Source of the DNA: Paraburkholderia adhaesiva
Lineage (GTDB): Bacteria; Pseudomonadota; Gammaproteobacteria; Burkholderiales; Burkholderiaceae
Assembly: GCF_021390575.1 (NCBI RefSeq)
Contig: NZ_JAJEJQ010000004.1
Location: 248,001-312,000, forward strand
DNA length: 64,000 bases
Direction: 5' to 3'
A program made the translations under genes and the position numbers. The notes below the pieces were generated by a model. The model ran no database searches. It saw only the letters and a list, made by a program, of their open reading frames with translations, and was not told the origin of the DNA. The first letter of the stretch is position 1. Each line of letters starts with the position of its first letter. Shown piece after piece: positions 43,875 through 53,049 of the stretch.

Positions 43875-44891
43875 ATGACAAGTGACATCGACAATAAAGC
43901 CACAAGCGGGGCCGCTTCTGGCGGCGAGGTGGCTGGGTTCTGGCGTAGGACGGTCGCGTTTGGTATCGACTGCCTCGTGCTTGGCCTGATTGGCTCGACC
44001 CTGGCTTTCCTCTTCTTTGACCAGTTGGCGAAGATTGGACTATGGGGACGATTGATTGGCTTTTTGATCGGTGTGGGCTATTTCGGCTTCATGGAAGGTT
44101 TCGCTGGCCGCTGTCAGTCGCTCGGAAAGCGGGTATTGAAGATCAAGGTGGTAAGGCGCGACGCTAATGGAGTCCGCGCGTTGACCTTTGCACAAGCGAG
44201 TGCTCGCTATGCGGTCATCGCGATTCCGCTGGTCCTCGGCGGCATCGGGTTCGTCGACTTGCCGGTGTTGAATTCGCTGACTATGGCGTGGCTGTCAACC
44301 GCCAACAGACTGGTCGTATTCCTTTGGAGCACGGCGTCTCTATACCTGCTTGCTTTCAACCGGCCATGTCGACAATCTCTGCACGATCTTGCTGTCTCCA
44401 GTCTTGTGATTCGTGACTCTGCAAGCGAAGCACGGGTCACCCCCGTTCGCACCCTGCACTGGGTTGTGCTGGGAGCCGTTGCAGGCTTGGTTATCATCGT
44501 GAGCCCATTCCTCAATCGATATGTCGCGTCGAAGCTTACCGATATGTATGCGATTCAGCGAGCGACACTGTCGATTCCCGGCGTCCGGCAATGCAGCATC
44601 ACGGCGAACAGTAGCTGGCATGTAGGAACTGGAGATAAGGCGCGACGGACAGCCATGATTGCCGTTGTGACAAACGCCCCGGTGTTGCTGACAGAGCGCG
44701 GTATGCTAGAAATCGCGAAGGCGGCATTTGCAGCGTCGCCAATTCTCGCGAGCCAGGACGCTGTTACGATCGTCAGCGCCCGCGCTGTTGACCTCGGCAT
44801 TGCAACGTGGCGAACCCAGTATGCAGAGAGCTTTCCTGGAAGCGAATGGGTAGCGAAGATCGGATCTGGGGCCCCCCGCACGGTGCAGTGA
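43875..44891 (+). CDS. RDD-family membrane protein
   Basis: A 338-aa inner-membrane protein. The RDD domain starts at about residue 20 (GFWRRTVAFGIDCLVLGLI: the R and D of the family name) with three to four helices up to ~160 and the second D motif near LHDLAVSS; another helix (VVLGAVAGLVIIVSPFL) lies near 200, followed by a ~120-residue soluble domain with two Cys. RDD proteins have poorly defined transport or stress roles. Same strand as its neighbours, with 70 bp to the next (IS-disrupted) gene. Confidence 0.85.
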   Translation: MTSDIDNKATSGAASGGEVAGFWRRTVAFGIDCLVLGLIGSTLAFLFFDQLAKIGLWGRLIGFLIGVGYFGFMEGFAGRCQSLGKRVLKIKVVRRDANGVRALTFAQASARYAVIAIPLVLGGIGFVDLPVLNSLTMAWLSTANRLVVFLWSTASLYLLAFNRPCRQSLHDLAVSSLVIRDSASEARVTPVRTLHWVVLGAVAGLVIIVSPFLNRYVASKLTDMYAIQRATLSIPGVRQCSITANSSWHVGTGDKARRTAMIAVVTNAPVLLTERGMLEIAKAAFAASPILASQDAVTIVSARAVDLGIATWRTQYAESFPGSEWVAKIGSGAPRTVQ

Positions 44892-45030
44892 ATACACTAG
44901 AAAACGCTCGCTACCGTATGGGGCTAGCAACAATGAACGATGACAGTTACTAATGCAAACATGTCCGTGAGACGGCCTGCGATCGTCGTAAGCGTGGCAC
45001 CAGTGACGTCTTGACTGGAGATCGTGATCC

Positions 45031-46623
45031 TCAGACTGCCGTGCGGAGCTGAGCTGCGACGACCCACGGTGTGAGTTCGTCAATGCGGTTGATGGCATGG
45101 TCTGCGATGCGTACAAGCACGTAGCGCAGATACGCCTCAGGATCGATACCGTTGAGTTTTGCGGTGCCAACGAGGCTGTAGATCGCAGCAGCACGTTCGC
45201 CACCGGAGTCTGCGCCGGCGAACAGATAGTTGCGGCGGCCAATCGCTACCCCGCGTAACGCGCGCTCGACAGGTAGATTGTCGATCTCCAACTGCCCGTC
45301 ATCGCAATAGCGTGTGAGCGCTTGCCACCGGTTCAACGCATAGAGGATCGCCCGACTCGTGTCCGATTTGCGCGAGAGCGTTTCCAGCATCGTTGCGAGC
45401 CACGCGTGGAATTGATCGAGTAGCGGCCGCGCATGCTCCTGGCGATGGGCACGGCGCTCGTCGGGCGGTTTGCCCCTGATGGTTTCCTCAATCCTGTATA
45501 GCGCGCCGATACGCTCAAGCGCTTCGGTGTTCAACGCATTGGGGCGCGCTGCGTGCAATTCGTAGAACTGTCGTCGAGCGTGCGCCCAGCAAGCGGCCTC
45601 CGTAACGCGCCCGGTTTCGTAGATTGCCTGGTAACCCCCGTATGCGTCGGCTTGCAGCGTGCCGTTGAACGAATCGAGGTGCTGCTGTGGATGGATGCCC
45701 TTGCGATCCGGCGTATAGGCGAACCACACCGCCGGCGGCGTCAGGTCGGCCGATGCACGATCATCGCGCACGTACACCCACAGGCGACCGGTCTTCGTCT
45801 TGCCGTTACCCGGTGCAAGCACTGGAACCGGCGTGTCGTCGGCGTGCAGTTTCGTCGCTGACATCACGTGACGACGCAGTGTTTCAACGAGCGGCTGCAG
45901 CAGCGTCGCCGCGTGACCGACCCACTTCGCAAGCAGCGAGCGATCAAGCTCGACGCCTTCTCGCGCGTACATGACCGACTGCCGGTAGAGCGGCACGTGG
46001 TCTGCGAACTTGGAGACCAGCACATGTGCCAGCAACCCTGGGCCGGCGAGACCGCGTTCGATGGGGCGGCTCGGCGCCGGCGCCTGGGAGATGTGGTCGC
46101 AACATACGCACGCAAACTTCGGGCGCACATGACGGATGACCCGGAAGCTGGCCGGCACGTACTCAAGCTGTTCGGCGACGTCTTCTCCCAGCGACTTCAT
46201 CAGGCCACCGCACTGCGTGCACTTCCCAGCGGATTCGGGCAGGTGCGTCTGGATCTCGCGCGGCAGATGTTCCGGCAATGGCCTGCGCGGCGCCTGTTCC
46301 ACTGCCGTGCGCAGCGTCTTCGGGATTTCGACCGGCGCAGCGCCTTCGTCGACCTCAAGCTCTTCGAGACGCAGCTCGAGTTGCTCGATCTGATGATCCA
46401 GCTTCTCCGACTTGCGACCGAACTGCATACGGCGTAGCTTGGCAATGAGCAGCTTCAGGTGTTCGACTTCGGCAGCGCGCGAAGCCAATGCGGCTTGTTG
46501 CGAGTCGACCGTTTCCTGCAACTTGAGCACTTGCGCGTCGCGTTCGCGCAGCGCGGCCTCCTGGCTGAGCAGCATGGCCTTCAGCGTTTCGACATCGTCG
46601 GGAAGTGAGTTCGCGCGCGTCAT
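45031..46623 (-). CDS. tnpC: IS66 transposase TnpC (DDE)
   Basis: A 530-aa transposase. N-terminal leucine-zipper-like coiled coil (LQETVDSQQAALASRAAEVE), a zinc motif CTQCGG and CVCC, then the DDE core (LHADDTPVPVL, LQADAYGGYQ) and C-terminal LPVERALRGVAIGRRNYLFAG and YLRYVLVRIADH, all standard for IS66. Length and order are normal, so it is probably intact. Confidence 0.95.
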   Translation of the reverse strand: MTRANSLPDDVETLKAMLLSQEAALRERDAQVLKLQETVDSQQAALASRAAEVEHLKLLIAKLRRMQFGRKSEKLDHQIEQLELRLEELEVDEGAAPVEIPKTLRTAVEQAPRRPLPEHLPREIQTHLPESAGKCTQCGGLMKSLGEDVAEQLEYVPASFRVIRHVRPKFACVCCDHISQAPAPSRPIERGLAGPGLLAHVLVSKFADHVPLYRQSVMYAREGVELDRSLLAKWVGHAATLLQPLVETLRRHVMSATKLHADDTPVPVLAPGNGKTKTGRLWVYVRDDRASADLTPPAVWFAYTPDRKGIHPQQHLDSFNGTLQADAYGGYQAIYETGRVTEAACWAHARRQFYELHAARPNALNTEALERIGALYRIEETIRGKPPDERRAHRQEHARPLLDQFHAWLATMLETLSRKSDTSRAILYALNRWQALTRYCDDGQLEIDNLPVERALRGVAIGRRNYLFAGADSGGERAAAIYSLVGTAKLNGIDPEAYLRYVLVRIADHAINRIDELTPWVVAAQLRTAV

Positions 46624-46652
46624 GCAGGCAGTTTACGCGCCAGCAGCGACGT

Positions 46653-47000
46653 TTACAACGCTGAGGTCGGTCGTGCCGTTCTCGTCGGTTGCCGCCAGTC
46701 GATGCCTTCCAGCAGCATCGATAGTTGCGCCGGGCTCAGGCAGATGACGCCGCCGTCGGCTTGAGGCCATACAAAGCGCCCCTTCTCGAGTCGTTTCATC
46801 AGCAGGCACATGCCGTCGCCGCTCCACCACAGCACCTTGAGCAGGTCGCCGCGTTTGCCACGAAACACGAAGACGTGCCCGCAGAAGGGATCGCGTTGCA
46901 GTAAGGTCTGCACCTTGGCGGCCAGGCTGTTGAAGCCTGAGCGCATGTCGGTCACGCCAGCAGCCAGCCAGACGCGCGTGTGGCTGGGCAGACCGATCAT
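46653..47000 (-). CDS. tnpB: IS66 accessory protein TnpB
   Basis: A 115-aa protein with the IS66 Orf2 pattern (VWLAAGVTDMRSGFNSLAAK, VFRGKRGDLLKVLWWSGDG). Full length, and overlaps tnpA by 4 bp. Required with TnpA for IS66 transposition. Confidence 0.95.
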   Translation of the reverse strand: MIGLPSHTRVWLAAGVTDMRSGFNSLAAKVQTLLQRDPFCGHVFVFRGKRGDLLKVLWWSGDGMCLLMKRLEKGRFVWPQADGGVICLSPAQLSMLLEGIDWRQPTRTARPTSAL

Positions 47001-47392
47001 GCTGCTGCTCCCGGCATACCGCGCAGCATGCGCAGCACCAGCATCAAGGTACTTTCGTCAGGTGCGCCTTCAATACGCACCCGGGCGTTGCCGACACTGA
47101 TTTCGATAGCCCCTGACGGTGCAGTGACCGGCGCCGGAGTCGATGCCGGCGGCGCTACCTCGGTCAGCGCTGCATCGATCTTTACGGGAAGCAGATCAAC
47201 GGGATCGTATTCACCCGCGTGCAGCGCCCGACGCCATTTGAACACCAGGTTCGTGTTCAGCCCGTGTTCCATCGCCAGGCGTGCGACCGAAACCCCGGGC
47301 TCGCTCGCCAGCCTGGCGATCTCGCGCCGGAATTCGAGCGGATGATTCGGTATGCCTTTGCGGCCAGATTTCTTCGGTGCATCTGTTGTCAA
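46997..47392 (-). CDS. tnpA: IS66 accessory protein TnpA, start next to a nested insertion
   Basis: A ~131-aa IS66 Orf1 with HTH (PLEFRREIARLASEPGVSVA, NLVFKWRRALHAGEYD). The likely start is TTG at 47392 (TTD APKK follows); GTG at 47404 is possible. The nested IS3-type element begins only 20 bp upstream, at 47412, so its promoter has been displaced. Confidence 0.85.
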   Translation of the reverse strand: MTTDAPKKSGRKGIPNHPLEFRREIARLASEPGVSVARLAMEHGLNTNLVFKWRRALHAGEYDPVDLLPVKIDAALTEVAPPASTPAPVTAPSGAIEISVGNARVRIEGAPDESTLMLVLRMLRGMPGAAA

Positions 47393-47444
47393 AGTAGTCC
47401 CCACTACTCGATGAACTGAACCCAAGAAGTTGGACTGTGAACGA

Positions 47445-48281
47445 CTATGCCTTCGCAAATTGAGCTCGGTACTCGACCGGGCTGAACCCCTGCAATTTGA
47501 TCTTGATTCGGTCGTGATTGTAGTACTTGATGTAGCTCTCAATGCCAGTTCGTAACTCCTCGACGTCTCGGAACTCATTGAGATAGTAGAACTCCGACTT
47601 TAGCGTACCGAAGAAGCTCTCTATGGCAGCGTTGTCGAGGCAGTTTCCTCTGCGAGACATGCTCTGGGTAATTGCACGCTCTTCGAGGCGACGTCGATAT
47701 TCTGGCATCCGATACTGCCAGCCTTGGTCGGAATGCAGGACTGGCTTATCACCGGATTGCAGCCGGTTGAACGCCTTCCCTAGCATTGCGCTCACCATAT
47801 TGAACAAGGGACGTCTGGCAATCTCATACGACACGATTTCGCCGTTGTAGAGATCCATGATTGGCGACAGATACAGCTTCTGACCGCCCACGTTGAACTC
47901 CGTGACGTCAGTCACCCACTTTTCGTTCGGACGTCTCGCCTCGAACCTGCGCTCGAGTACATTCGGCGCTACGTGGCCGAGCTGCCCTCTGTAGGCGCGA
48001 TACTTCTTCGCCCGAACACAGGACTTCAACTGCAGCTGAACCATCAATCGTCGGACGGTCTTATGATTGACCAAGTGCCCGTCTCGCCGGATGACGGCCG
48101 TGATCCGCCGATAGCCATACCGTCCCTTGTGTTGATCGAACAACATGCGAATCTTCACTTTTAGATCAGCATACTTGTCGACCATCTGCAATGCCTTCTG
48201 CTGGTAGTAGAAAGTGCTGCGCGCAAGTCCCGCTACCTTCAGAAGGCCTGCAAGCGGATATTGTTGCCTTAGCTCAAGCAC
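47445..48281 (-). CDS. IS3-family transposase OrfB (DDE integrase core)
   Basis: A 278-aa rve-domain transposase: WVTDVTEF (first D), HSDQGWQYRM (second D), NAAIESFFGTLKSEF (E), ending SPVEYR. It overlaps orfA by 13 bp in a different frame, as for -1 frameshift expression of an OrfAB fusion. Confidence 0.93.
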   Translation of the reverse strand: MLELRQQYPLAGLLKVAGLARSTFYYQQKALQMVDKYADLKVKIRMLFDQHKGRYGYRRITAVIRRDGHLVNHKTVRRLMVQLQLKSCVRAKKYRAYRGQLGHVAPNVLERRFEARRPNEKWVTDVTEFNVGGQKLYLSPIMDLYNGEIVSYEIARRPLFNMVSAMLGKAFNRLQSGDKPVLHSDQGWQYRMPEYRRRLEERAITQSMSRRGNCLDNAAIESFFGTLKSEFYYLNEFRDVEELRTGIESYIKYYNHDRIKIKLQGFSPVEYRAQFAKA

Positions 48282-48811
48282 GATTTTCGTTCGCTCTCTC
48301 GCGCTGACCGCTCGCTCGCTTGAACCAAGGCCTTCAGCTTTTTTAGATATGCATTCTCCATACGGAGACGGTGCAGTTCGTCCAGCAATTCCTGGTGGCT
48401 TCTCGCATCACCGGCTTGTTGCGCTTTGTTTTGTAACGCAGCGTTCTTCGTCATCTTCCTGCGACGCCCCCTGGAACCCCACGACAGGGCTTCCGGTCCA
48501 CCTTCGTTATATTGCTGCTCCCAGCGGCCAATGATGTTGAAACGTCGGATATTGAACAATGCGGCGGCCTGTCGATGCGACAGCCCCTCCTCACGCACTC
48601 GCTTCAATACCGAAAGCTTCAATTCGACGCCATAGAACTCCCGCTTCTTCTCGACAACACCGGCTTCACCGTGCGTGCGATAACCAGCGATCCATTGGCG
48701 TAGCGATGAAACGTCGACGTTGTGCCGCTGAGCGATAGCCTTCAGCCCGCCCTCGCCTGAACGGTAGTCTCTCACCGCAGCCAGCTTGGCTTGCTCCGTA
48801 TATTTTCCCAT
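48269..48811 (-). CDS. IS3-family OrfA, HTH protein
   Basis: A 180-aa protein with two HTH units (LKAIAQRHNVDVSSLRQWI; LSHRQAAALFNIRRFNIIG) and a C-terminal leucine zipper (LDELHRLRMENAYLKKLKAL). Typical OrfA of the IS150 group; full length. Confidence 0.9.
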   Translation of the reverse strand: MGKYTEQAKLAAVRDYRSGEGGLKAIAQRHNVDVSSLRQWIAGYRTHGEAGVVEKKREFYGVELKLSVLKRVREEGLSHRQAAALFNIRRFNIIGRWEQQYNEGGPEALSWGSRGRRRKMTKNAALQNKAQQAGDARSHQELLDELHRLRMENAYLKKLKALVQASERSARESERKSCLS

Positions 48812-49729
48812 AAACCCCTCGGGTTGATGTCCAACCTTCGGGGTTCAGTTCACAATGTGGTGGGGACTACTCTGGCAACTTCTGGTCAAACCGTCGAGAC
48901 GGTACGGAGGACTCGCTTACCGATCGTCACAGGCTTGGCATACCTGTTTCTGACGTCCGTGATGACCATGCTGCGCGCATATGACGCGAAGGCCTACATC
49001 GGCAAGATGGCGCTCTATGCCGGCAGTGTGTTTCCGGTCGCGGCTCAGTGGAGGTGGCACTGGTTCCAGATCGGGCTGACCGTGGCTATCGCGGTCGGGC
49101 TGTTCCGTGGCTGGCGCTGGGCAAGATGGCTCGCACTCGCGGTGTTCGTCGTCGCCTGCGCAATTTCAGCGCCCATTCGGGACGTGCGGGCAGTGCCAGC
49201 GTATGTGTTCTGGTTGGCATTGAGTCTTGTGGCCTACGCGCTGCTCTTTCTCACACCGGACGCCAAAGTATATTTTTCCCACACAACCCGGCCCGAGCCG
49301 GCCTTCACGTTGCGAGGGGTCCTGAGCACGACCTTCCTCATTCTTGCGGTCTTTACGGCCCATAGCATCGCCTTCGCCGCGTTGTACAAGAACGTGGGCG
49401 CCGGGACCGTGTGGGGAAGCTCTGCAGTCTTTTTGCTTCCAGCGCTGCTGTTGAGTGCGCTTGCCCGTTGGGACCTCCAGCGTTCCGCTCGTGAGATCGC
49501 AGCGGCATTGCTGGCCGTGACCGTCGCCGTGGCAAGCGTGCAGGTCAGCGTCGTCATCGCACCCCGTGGGTGGTACCCCGATGCCATGCTCCGGGCAGGA
49601 GTACTTCATGGTCTGCTTTTGACGGTTGTGCTCGGTATCACCGGTGTTGCGCTCACTGCATGGGACGTACGCGCTCGCAAGTTTGCCGCCCCGTGATCGG
49701 CGCAGGTCAGTCTGCGAATCGGAAAACAC

Positions 49730-50233
49730 ATGGACGCGGTTGAAGCATGCAAGACGGCACTTCGCGCGAAGATCGAGGCCGACCGGGATAGGAGCAACAG
49801 GTACGCTTGGCGTTTCGCCTTGTGGCTCGCTCTTTGGAAGTGGGCCACGATTGTGTCCAGCGGGATTTCCGTCACTCTCGGCATTGTCGCGAGCGTGAAG
49901 CCTTTTCCCCTCAATCCGGCTGTTTTCAGCGCCATCGCGGCGGTAACGGCCGGCCTAGCCGCCCTGCAACAAAAGTTTAGCTGGCGAGAACAGTCGGACG
50001 CCTATTACGCCCGTGCTGATCGACTGGATAAGCTGCTTGATCAATTGGATTACGAATTGCCTGTCGAAATCACACTGGAGCAAGTCGCGTTAATCTCGCG
50101 CCGATATGATGAAGTTCGACGGGAGATCGGGGATCGAATCTTCGCGATAAACCGGCAGGAAGACGCTCGTTGGACCGCAGCACCATCCGCGAAGGGTCAC
50201 AATGCTTCAGACCTTCCAGATCACACGGTCTGA
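49730..50233 (+). CDS. SLATT-like two-helix membrane protein
   Basis: A 167-aa protein with a charged N-terminus, two transmembrane helices (about residues 27-55 and 62-82: WKWATIVSSGISVTLGIVA and FSAIAAVTAGLAAL), then a cytoplasmic alpha-helical tail (YARADRLDKLLDQLDYELPV). The layout resembles SLATT domains, 2TM pore-like effectors linked to nucleotide-signalling defence systems, but no partner nucleotidyltransferase is nearby. GGAAAA precedes the start. Confidence 0.65.
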   Translation: MDAVEACKTALRAKIEADRDRSNRYAWRFALWLALWKWATIVSSGISVTLGIVASVKPFPLNPAVFSAIAAVTAGLAALQQKFSWREQSDAYYARADRLDKLLDQLDYELPVEITLEQVALISRRYDEVRREIGDRIFAINRQEDARWTAAPSAKGHNASDLPDHTV

Positions 50234-50253
50234 CAGGAAAAGGGGAAAACGAT

Positions 50254-50508
50254 ATGGCTGGTAATGGAACCGATCGCACGCGACACGATTACGCGCTTCC
50301 AAGTCCGGAGCGGCCACCCCGCCGGGATTGCCCGTTCCGACTCGGCCTCTTCTTGACCCTTGTCGCACCCACATCGATCATGGTTGGCACTGGAAATGCG
50401 CAAGCCGCGTGGGTTGCAACGGTTTGTTGTGTGCTATTCACGCTGTTGGTAAGGGCGGAGGACCTTGAACCGCACCGGGAATCGTGGAGGTCGGTTGATT
50501 TAAGTTAA
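50254..50508 (+). CDS. Small membrane protein, 3' end replaced by IS
   Basis: About 84 aa, ATG at 50254 behind AAGGGGAA. Arg/Pro-rich N-terminus, then two short helices (GLFLTLVAPTSIMVGTG, AAWVATVCCVLFTLLV). The last seven codons (after about 50484) lie inside the IS3-type element, so the native C-terminus has been lost. It follows the SLATT-like gene by 20 bp, probably as an operon. Confidence 0.55.
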   Translation: MAGNGTDRTRHDYALPSPERPPRRDCPFRLGLFLTLVAPTSIMVGTGNAQAAWVATVCCVLFTLLVRAEDLEPHRESWRSVDLS

Positions 50509-51420
50509 TGCGGGCACATCAGCGATATTTCTGAGTTGCCCATAGTAGTTTGCCTCAGCTTCAGCGGGCGGGATATAGCCCAGCGGTTCCATCAATCGAT
50601 GATGGTTGTACCAGGCCACCCATTCCAGCGTTGCAGGCTCAACGGATTCCGTCGTTTTCCACGGGGCGCGCCGATGAATCAGTTCCGTCTTGTACAGGCC
50701 GTTGATCGTTTCAGCCAGCGCGTTGTCGTAGCTGTCGCCACGGCTGCCGACCGAAGGCTCGATGCCCGCTTCGGCCAGACGTTCGCTGTAGCGAATGCTG
50801 ACGTATGGGCCCCCCTATCGGAATGGTGTATCAATGTCCCACCCTCGCCCGGTTGCCGCGCGTACAGCGCCTGTTCAAGTGCGTCCAGTACGAAGTCCGT
50901 GGTCATCGACGAACTGACTCGCCAGCCAACAATACGGCGGGCGAATACGTCGATCACGAACGCAACGTAAAGCCAGCCTTGCCACGTCGAAACGTACGTG
51001 AAGTCCGACACCCAGAGCTGATTCGGCCGCTGCGCCTTGAAGTACCGGTTGACCCGGTCCAGCGGGCGCGGTGCGCTCTTGTCGGCAATCGTGGTGCGAA
51101 TCCTCTTGCCGCGAACAACACCACGCAGACCTTGCAGTTTCATCAGCCGACCGACTGTGCAGCGTGCAACCGCAATGCCCTCCCGGTTCATCTGCTTCCA
51201 GACCTTCGGCACGCCATAGACCTGCATGTTGGCCTGCCAGACACGCCTGATCTCGCGTTGCAGAATCTCATCGCGTTTCGCGCGGGCACAGCGTCGGGAT
51301 GGATCACGAAGCTGTGCTGCATGGCGTCGGTAGCCCGACGGGGCAATCCGCAAGACCTTGCAGATCGGCTCGACCCCGAAGGTGTCGCGATGCTGATCGA
51401 CGAAGGCCTTCAGGACTTGA
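50500..51420 (-). pseudogene. IS3-family OrfB, frameshifted
   Basis: The N-terminal and middle parts (RIAPSGYRRHAAQLRDPS, WVSDFTYVSTWQGW) are in one frame up to HHSDRG near 50812; the remainder (YVSIRYSERLAEAGIEPSVG, SYDNALAETINGLYK, YIPPAEAEANYY) is in another. The shift lies in a G6C3 run at about 50806-50815, a typical slippage site. The transposase is therefore inactive unless slippage restores it. Confidence 0.85.
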
Positions 51421-51457
51421 AACGGCGGTCGAGCTCCGCCTGGGCGAAAAACGCGCT

Positions 51458-52684
51458 GGTAGGTTCAATGAGTCGTTGCAACACCTTCCTATTAGTATCG
51501 AATGAGGGAGGGTTGGCGAATGGCACAAATGGGACGGCCTGGGTTGCCGCCAGAAGGCAAGTCAGAGGTTTGGCGGCGGTGGCGGGCAGGCGAATCGTTT
51601 CTTGGTATCGGTAAGGCACTAGGCAAGCCTGCAGGGTCGATTTACGGCGTGATCCGACTATGCGGAGGGTACACCCCTGCTGCTCGTAAGCGGCCGTTGC
51701 GGGCATTGACGTTGAGCGAACGTGAAGATATCTCGCGCGGCATCTCCGCTGGACTTTCGATTCGAGCGATTGCCCGCGATTTGAGTCGCGCGCCTTCCAC
51801 GATTTCCCGTGAGATTGCGCGTAACGGCGGAACAGGCCACTATCGAGCTCTGGAAGCCGAGGAGCGAGCCTCGAAGGCCGCTCTGCGACCCAAACACTGC
51901 CTCCTGGAGCAGAATCGGCGCTTGCGCTACGCGGTCGAGCGTAAGCTTTGCCGCGAATGGTCTCCAGAGCAAGTGAGCGGTTGGCTTAAGAACCGATATG
52001 CCGATGACGAGTCGATGCGCGTGTCTCACGAGACGATCTATCGCAGCCTGTTTGTGCAAGCGCGCGGCGTCCTGAAGAAGGAGCTGCAGTATCACTTGCG
52101 GACCCAACGGAAGATGCGTCACTCACGCTTTTCTAGCACGAAGGGCGCTCGCAACAAGATCGCTGACGCGGTTTCGATTCACGAGCGACCACCTGAAGCA
52201 GCTGACCGTGCGGTACCTGGTCATTGGGAAGGAGATCTCGTCAGTGGCGCCAACAATACTCATGTCGCTACGCTGGTCGAGCGGCGCTCGAGATTCACCA
52301 TCCTCGTCAAGGTAAAGGGAAAAGACACGGTGAGCGTTGTCGCGGGCCTCAAGCGCGAGGTTAAACGGCTGCCGCGGCATCTACGCAAGTCGCTCACCTG
52401 GGACCGTGGCATGGAGCTAGCGAACCACAAAGACTTCACCATTGCCACGGATGTGAAGGTCTACTTCTGCGACCCGCGAAGTCCTTGGCAACGCGGTACC
52501 AACGAAAACACGAACCGACTTCTGCGTCAGTACTTGCCTCACGGTACGCAACTTGATCAATATTCGCAGGCGGAACTGAACAAAATCGCGGCGCGACTCA
52601 ATGAAAGGCCCAGAAAGACATTGGGCTTCATGTCTCCGGCCGATAAACTACGCGAGGCTGTTGCAGCGACTCATTGAACCTACC
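51458..52684. mobile_element. IS30-family element
   Basis: Ends GGTAGGTTCAATGAGTCG (from 51458) and CGACTCATTGAACCTACC (to 52684) are inverted repeats. A 2-bp duplication CT flanks it (51456-51457, 52685-52686), as usual for IS30. 1227 bp with one transposase gene. Confidence 0.92.
51502..52677 (+). CDS. IS30-family transposase
   Basis: A 391-aa transposase with N-terminal HTH (LTLSEREDISRGISAGLSIR, then RDLSRAPSTISREI), the DDE core (PGHWEGDLVSG, LTWDRGMELANH, NENTNRLLRQYLP) and the IS30 ending (LNERPRKTLGFMSPADKL). Intact; start at 51502, or 51520 where a second Met lies. Confidence 0.95.
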   Translation: MREGWRMAQMGRPGLPPEGKSEVWRRWRAGESFLGIGKALGKPAGSIYGVIRLCGGYTPAARKRPLRALTLSEREDISRGISAGLSIRAIARDLSRAPSTISREIARNGGTGHYRALEAEERASKAALRPKHCLLEQNRRLRYAVERKLCREWSPEQVSGWLKNRYADDESMRVSHETIYRSLFVQARGVLKKELQYHLRTQRKMRHSRFSSTKGARNKIADAVSIHERPPEAADRAVPGHWEGDLVSGANNTHVATLVERRSRFTILVKVKGKDTVSVVAGLKREVKRLPRHLRKSLTWDRGMELANHKDFTIATDVKVYFCDPRSPWQRGTNENTNRLLRQYLPHGTQLDQYSQAELNKIAARLNERPRKTLGFMSPADKLREAVAATH

Positions 52685-53049
52685 CTCGCGACCTTGAGAA
52701 TCTCGTTGGCACGACGCAGCTCCTTGACCTCGCGCTCCAGAGCCTTCAGCCGTTCGCGTTCGTCGGTGGTCACGCCATCACGCTCGCCCTGGTCAACCTG
52801 GTCACGCTTGACCCATTCGTGCAGCGTCTGCGGCGTACAGCCGATCATCGGCGCAATCGACTCGACCGCTGCCCACATCGACGGATGTTCGCTACGCTGC
52901 TCGCGCACCAGGCGTACTGCTCGCTCGCGGACTTCCGGGGAAAACTTGGTTGCCTTCTTGTTCATGGCTCCATTGTCTCAAGAGTTGGAGCCTCCACAAA
53001 ACCCGGCGCGGTTCAAGCCGAGTTGCGCGAGGGGATCGTAATTGCCTGG

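Larger units (their letters stand above)
47412..48852. mobile_element. IS3-family (IS150-type) element nested in IS66
   Basis: Ends TGAACTGAACCC (from 47412) and the complement GGGTTCAGTTCA (ending 48852), each continuing imperfectly to a shared TTGGAC. 1441 bp, with the usual overlapping orfA/orfB. It sits between the two halves of a palindrome of the host IS66 (AGTAGTCCCCAC on one side, GTGGGGACTACT on the other). I see no clear target duplication. Confidence 0.85.
44988..48920. mobile_element. IS66-family element, with nested IS3-family insertion
   Basis: Termini GTAAGCG (44988) and CGCTTAC (ending 48920) are the IS66-type inverted ends. Direct 8-bp duplications CGATCGTC flank it exactly (44980-44987 and 48921-48928). 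Without the nested 1.44-kb insertion the length is about 2.5 kb, normal for IS66. It carries tnpC, tnpB and tnpA on the minus strand. Confidence 0.93.
44961..49696 (+). pseudogene. Multi-pass membrane protein gene split by IS66
   Basis: The start, ATG TCC GTG AGA CGG CCT GCG ATC GTC (44961-44987), lies left of the IS; the rest resumes in frame at 48929 (ACA GGC TTG) and ends at 49696. Removing the IS and one copy of the duplication gives a 264-aa protein beginning MSVRRPAIVTGLAYLFL with about eight hydrophobic helices. No family recognised. An internal start could still give a nearly full-length product. Confidence 0.85.
51410..52965 (-). pseudogene. IS3-family OrfA, split by IS30
   Basis: The 5' part (from 52965: MNKKATKFSPEVRERAVRL, HEWVKRDQVDQGE, RRANEILKVA) stops at the IS30 end; the last codons (SAFFAQAELDRRFKS) resume beyond it and end at 51410. 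Removing IS30 and the 2-bp duplication restores KVASAFF in frame. Confidence 0.88.
50485..52996. mobile_element. IS3-family element, inactivated, with IS30 inside orfA
   Basis: Both ends begin TGGAGG (50485 on plus; complement ending 52996). It contains orfA (minus, interrupted) and orfB (minus, frameshifted). No matching 3-4 bp target duplication is visible, so one flank may have been rearranged. Without IS30 it would be about 1.28 kb, normal for the group. Confidence 0.75.

Noticed and set aside
45553..46437. Plus-strand ORFs antisense to IS66 tnpC
   Set aside because: Shadows of the transposase in GC-rich DNA.
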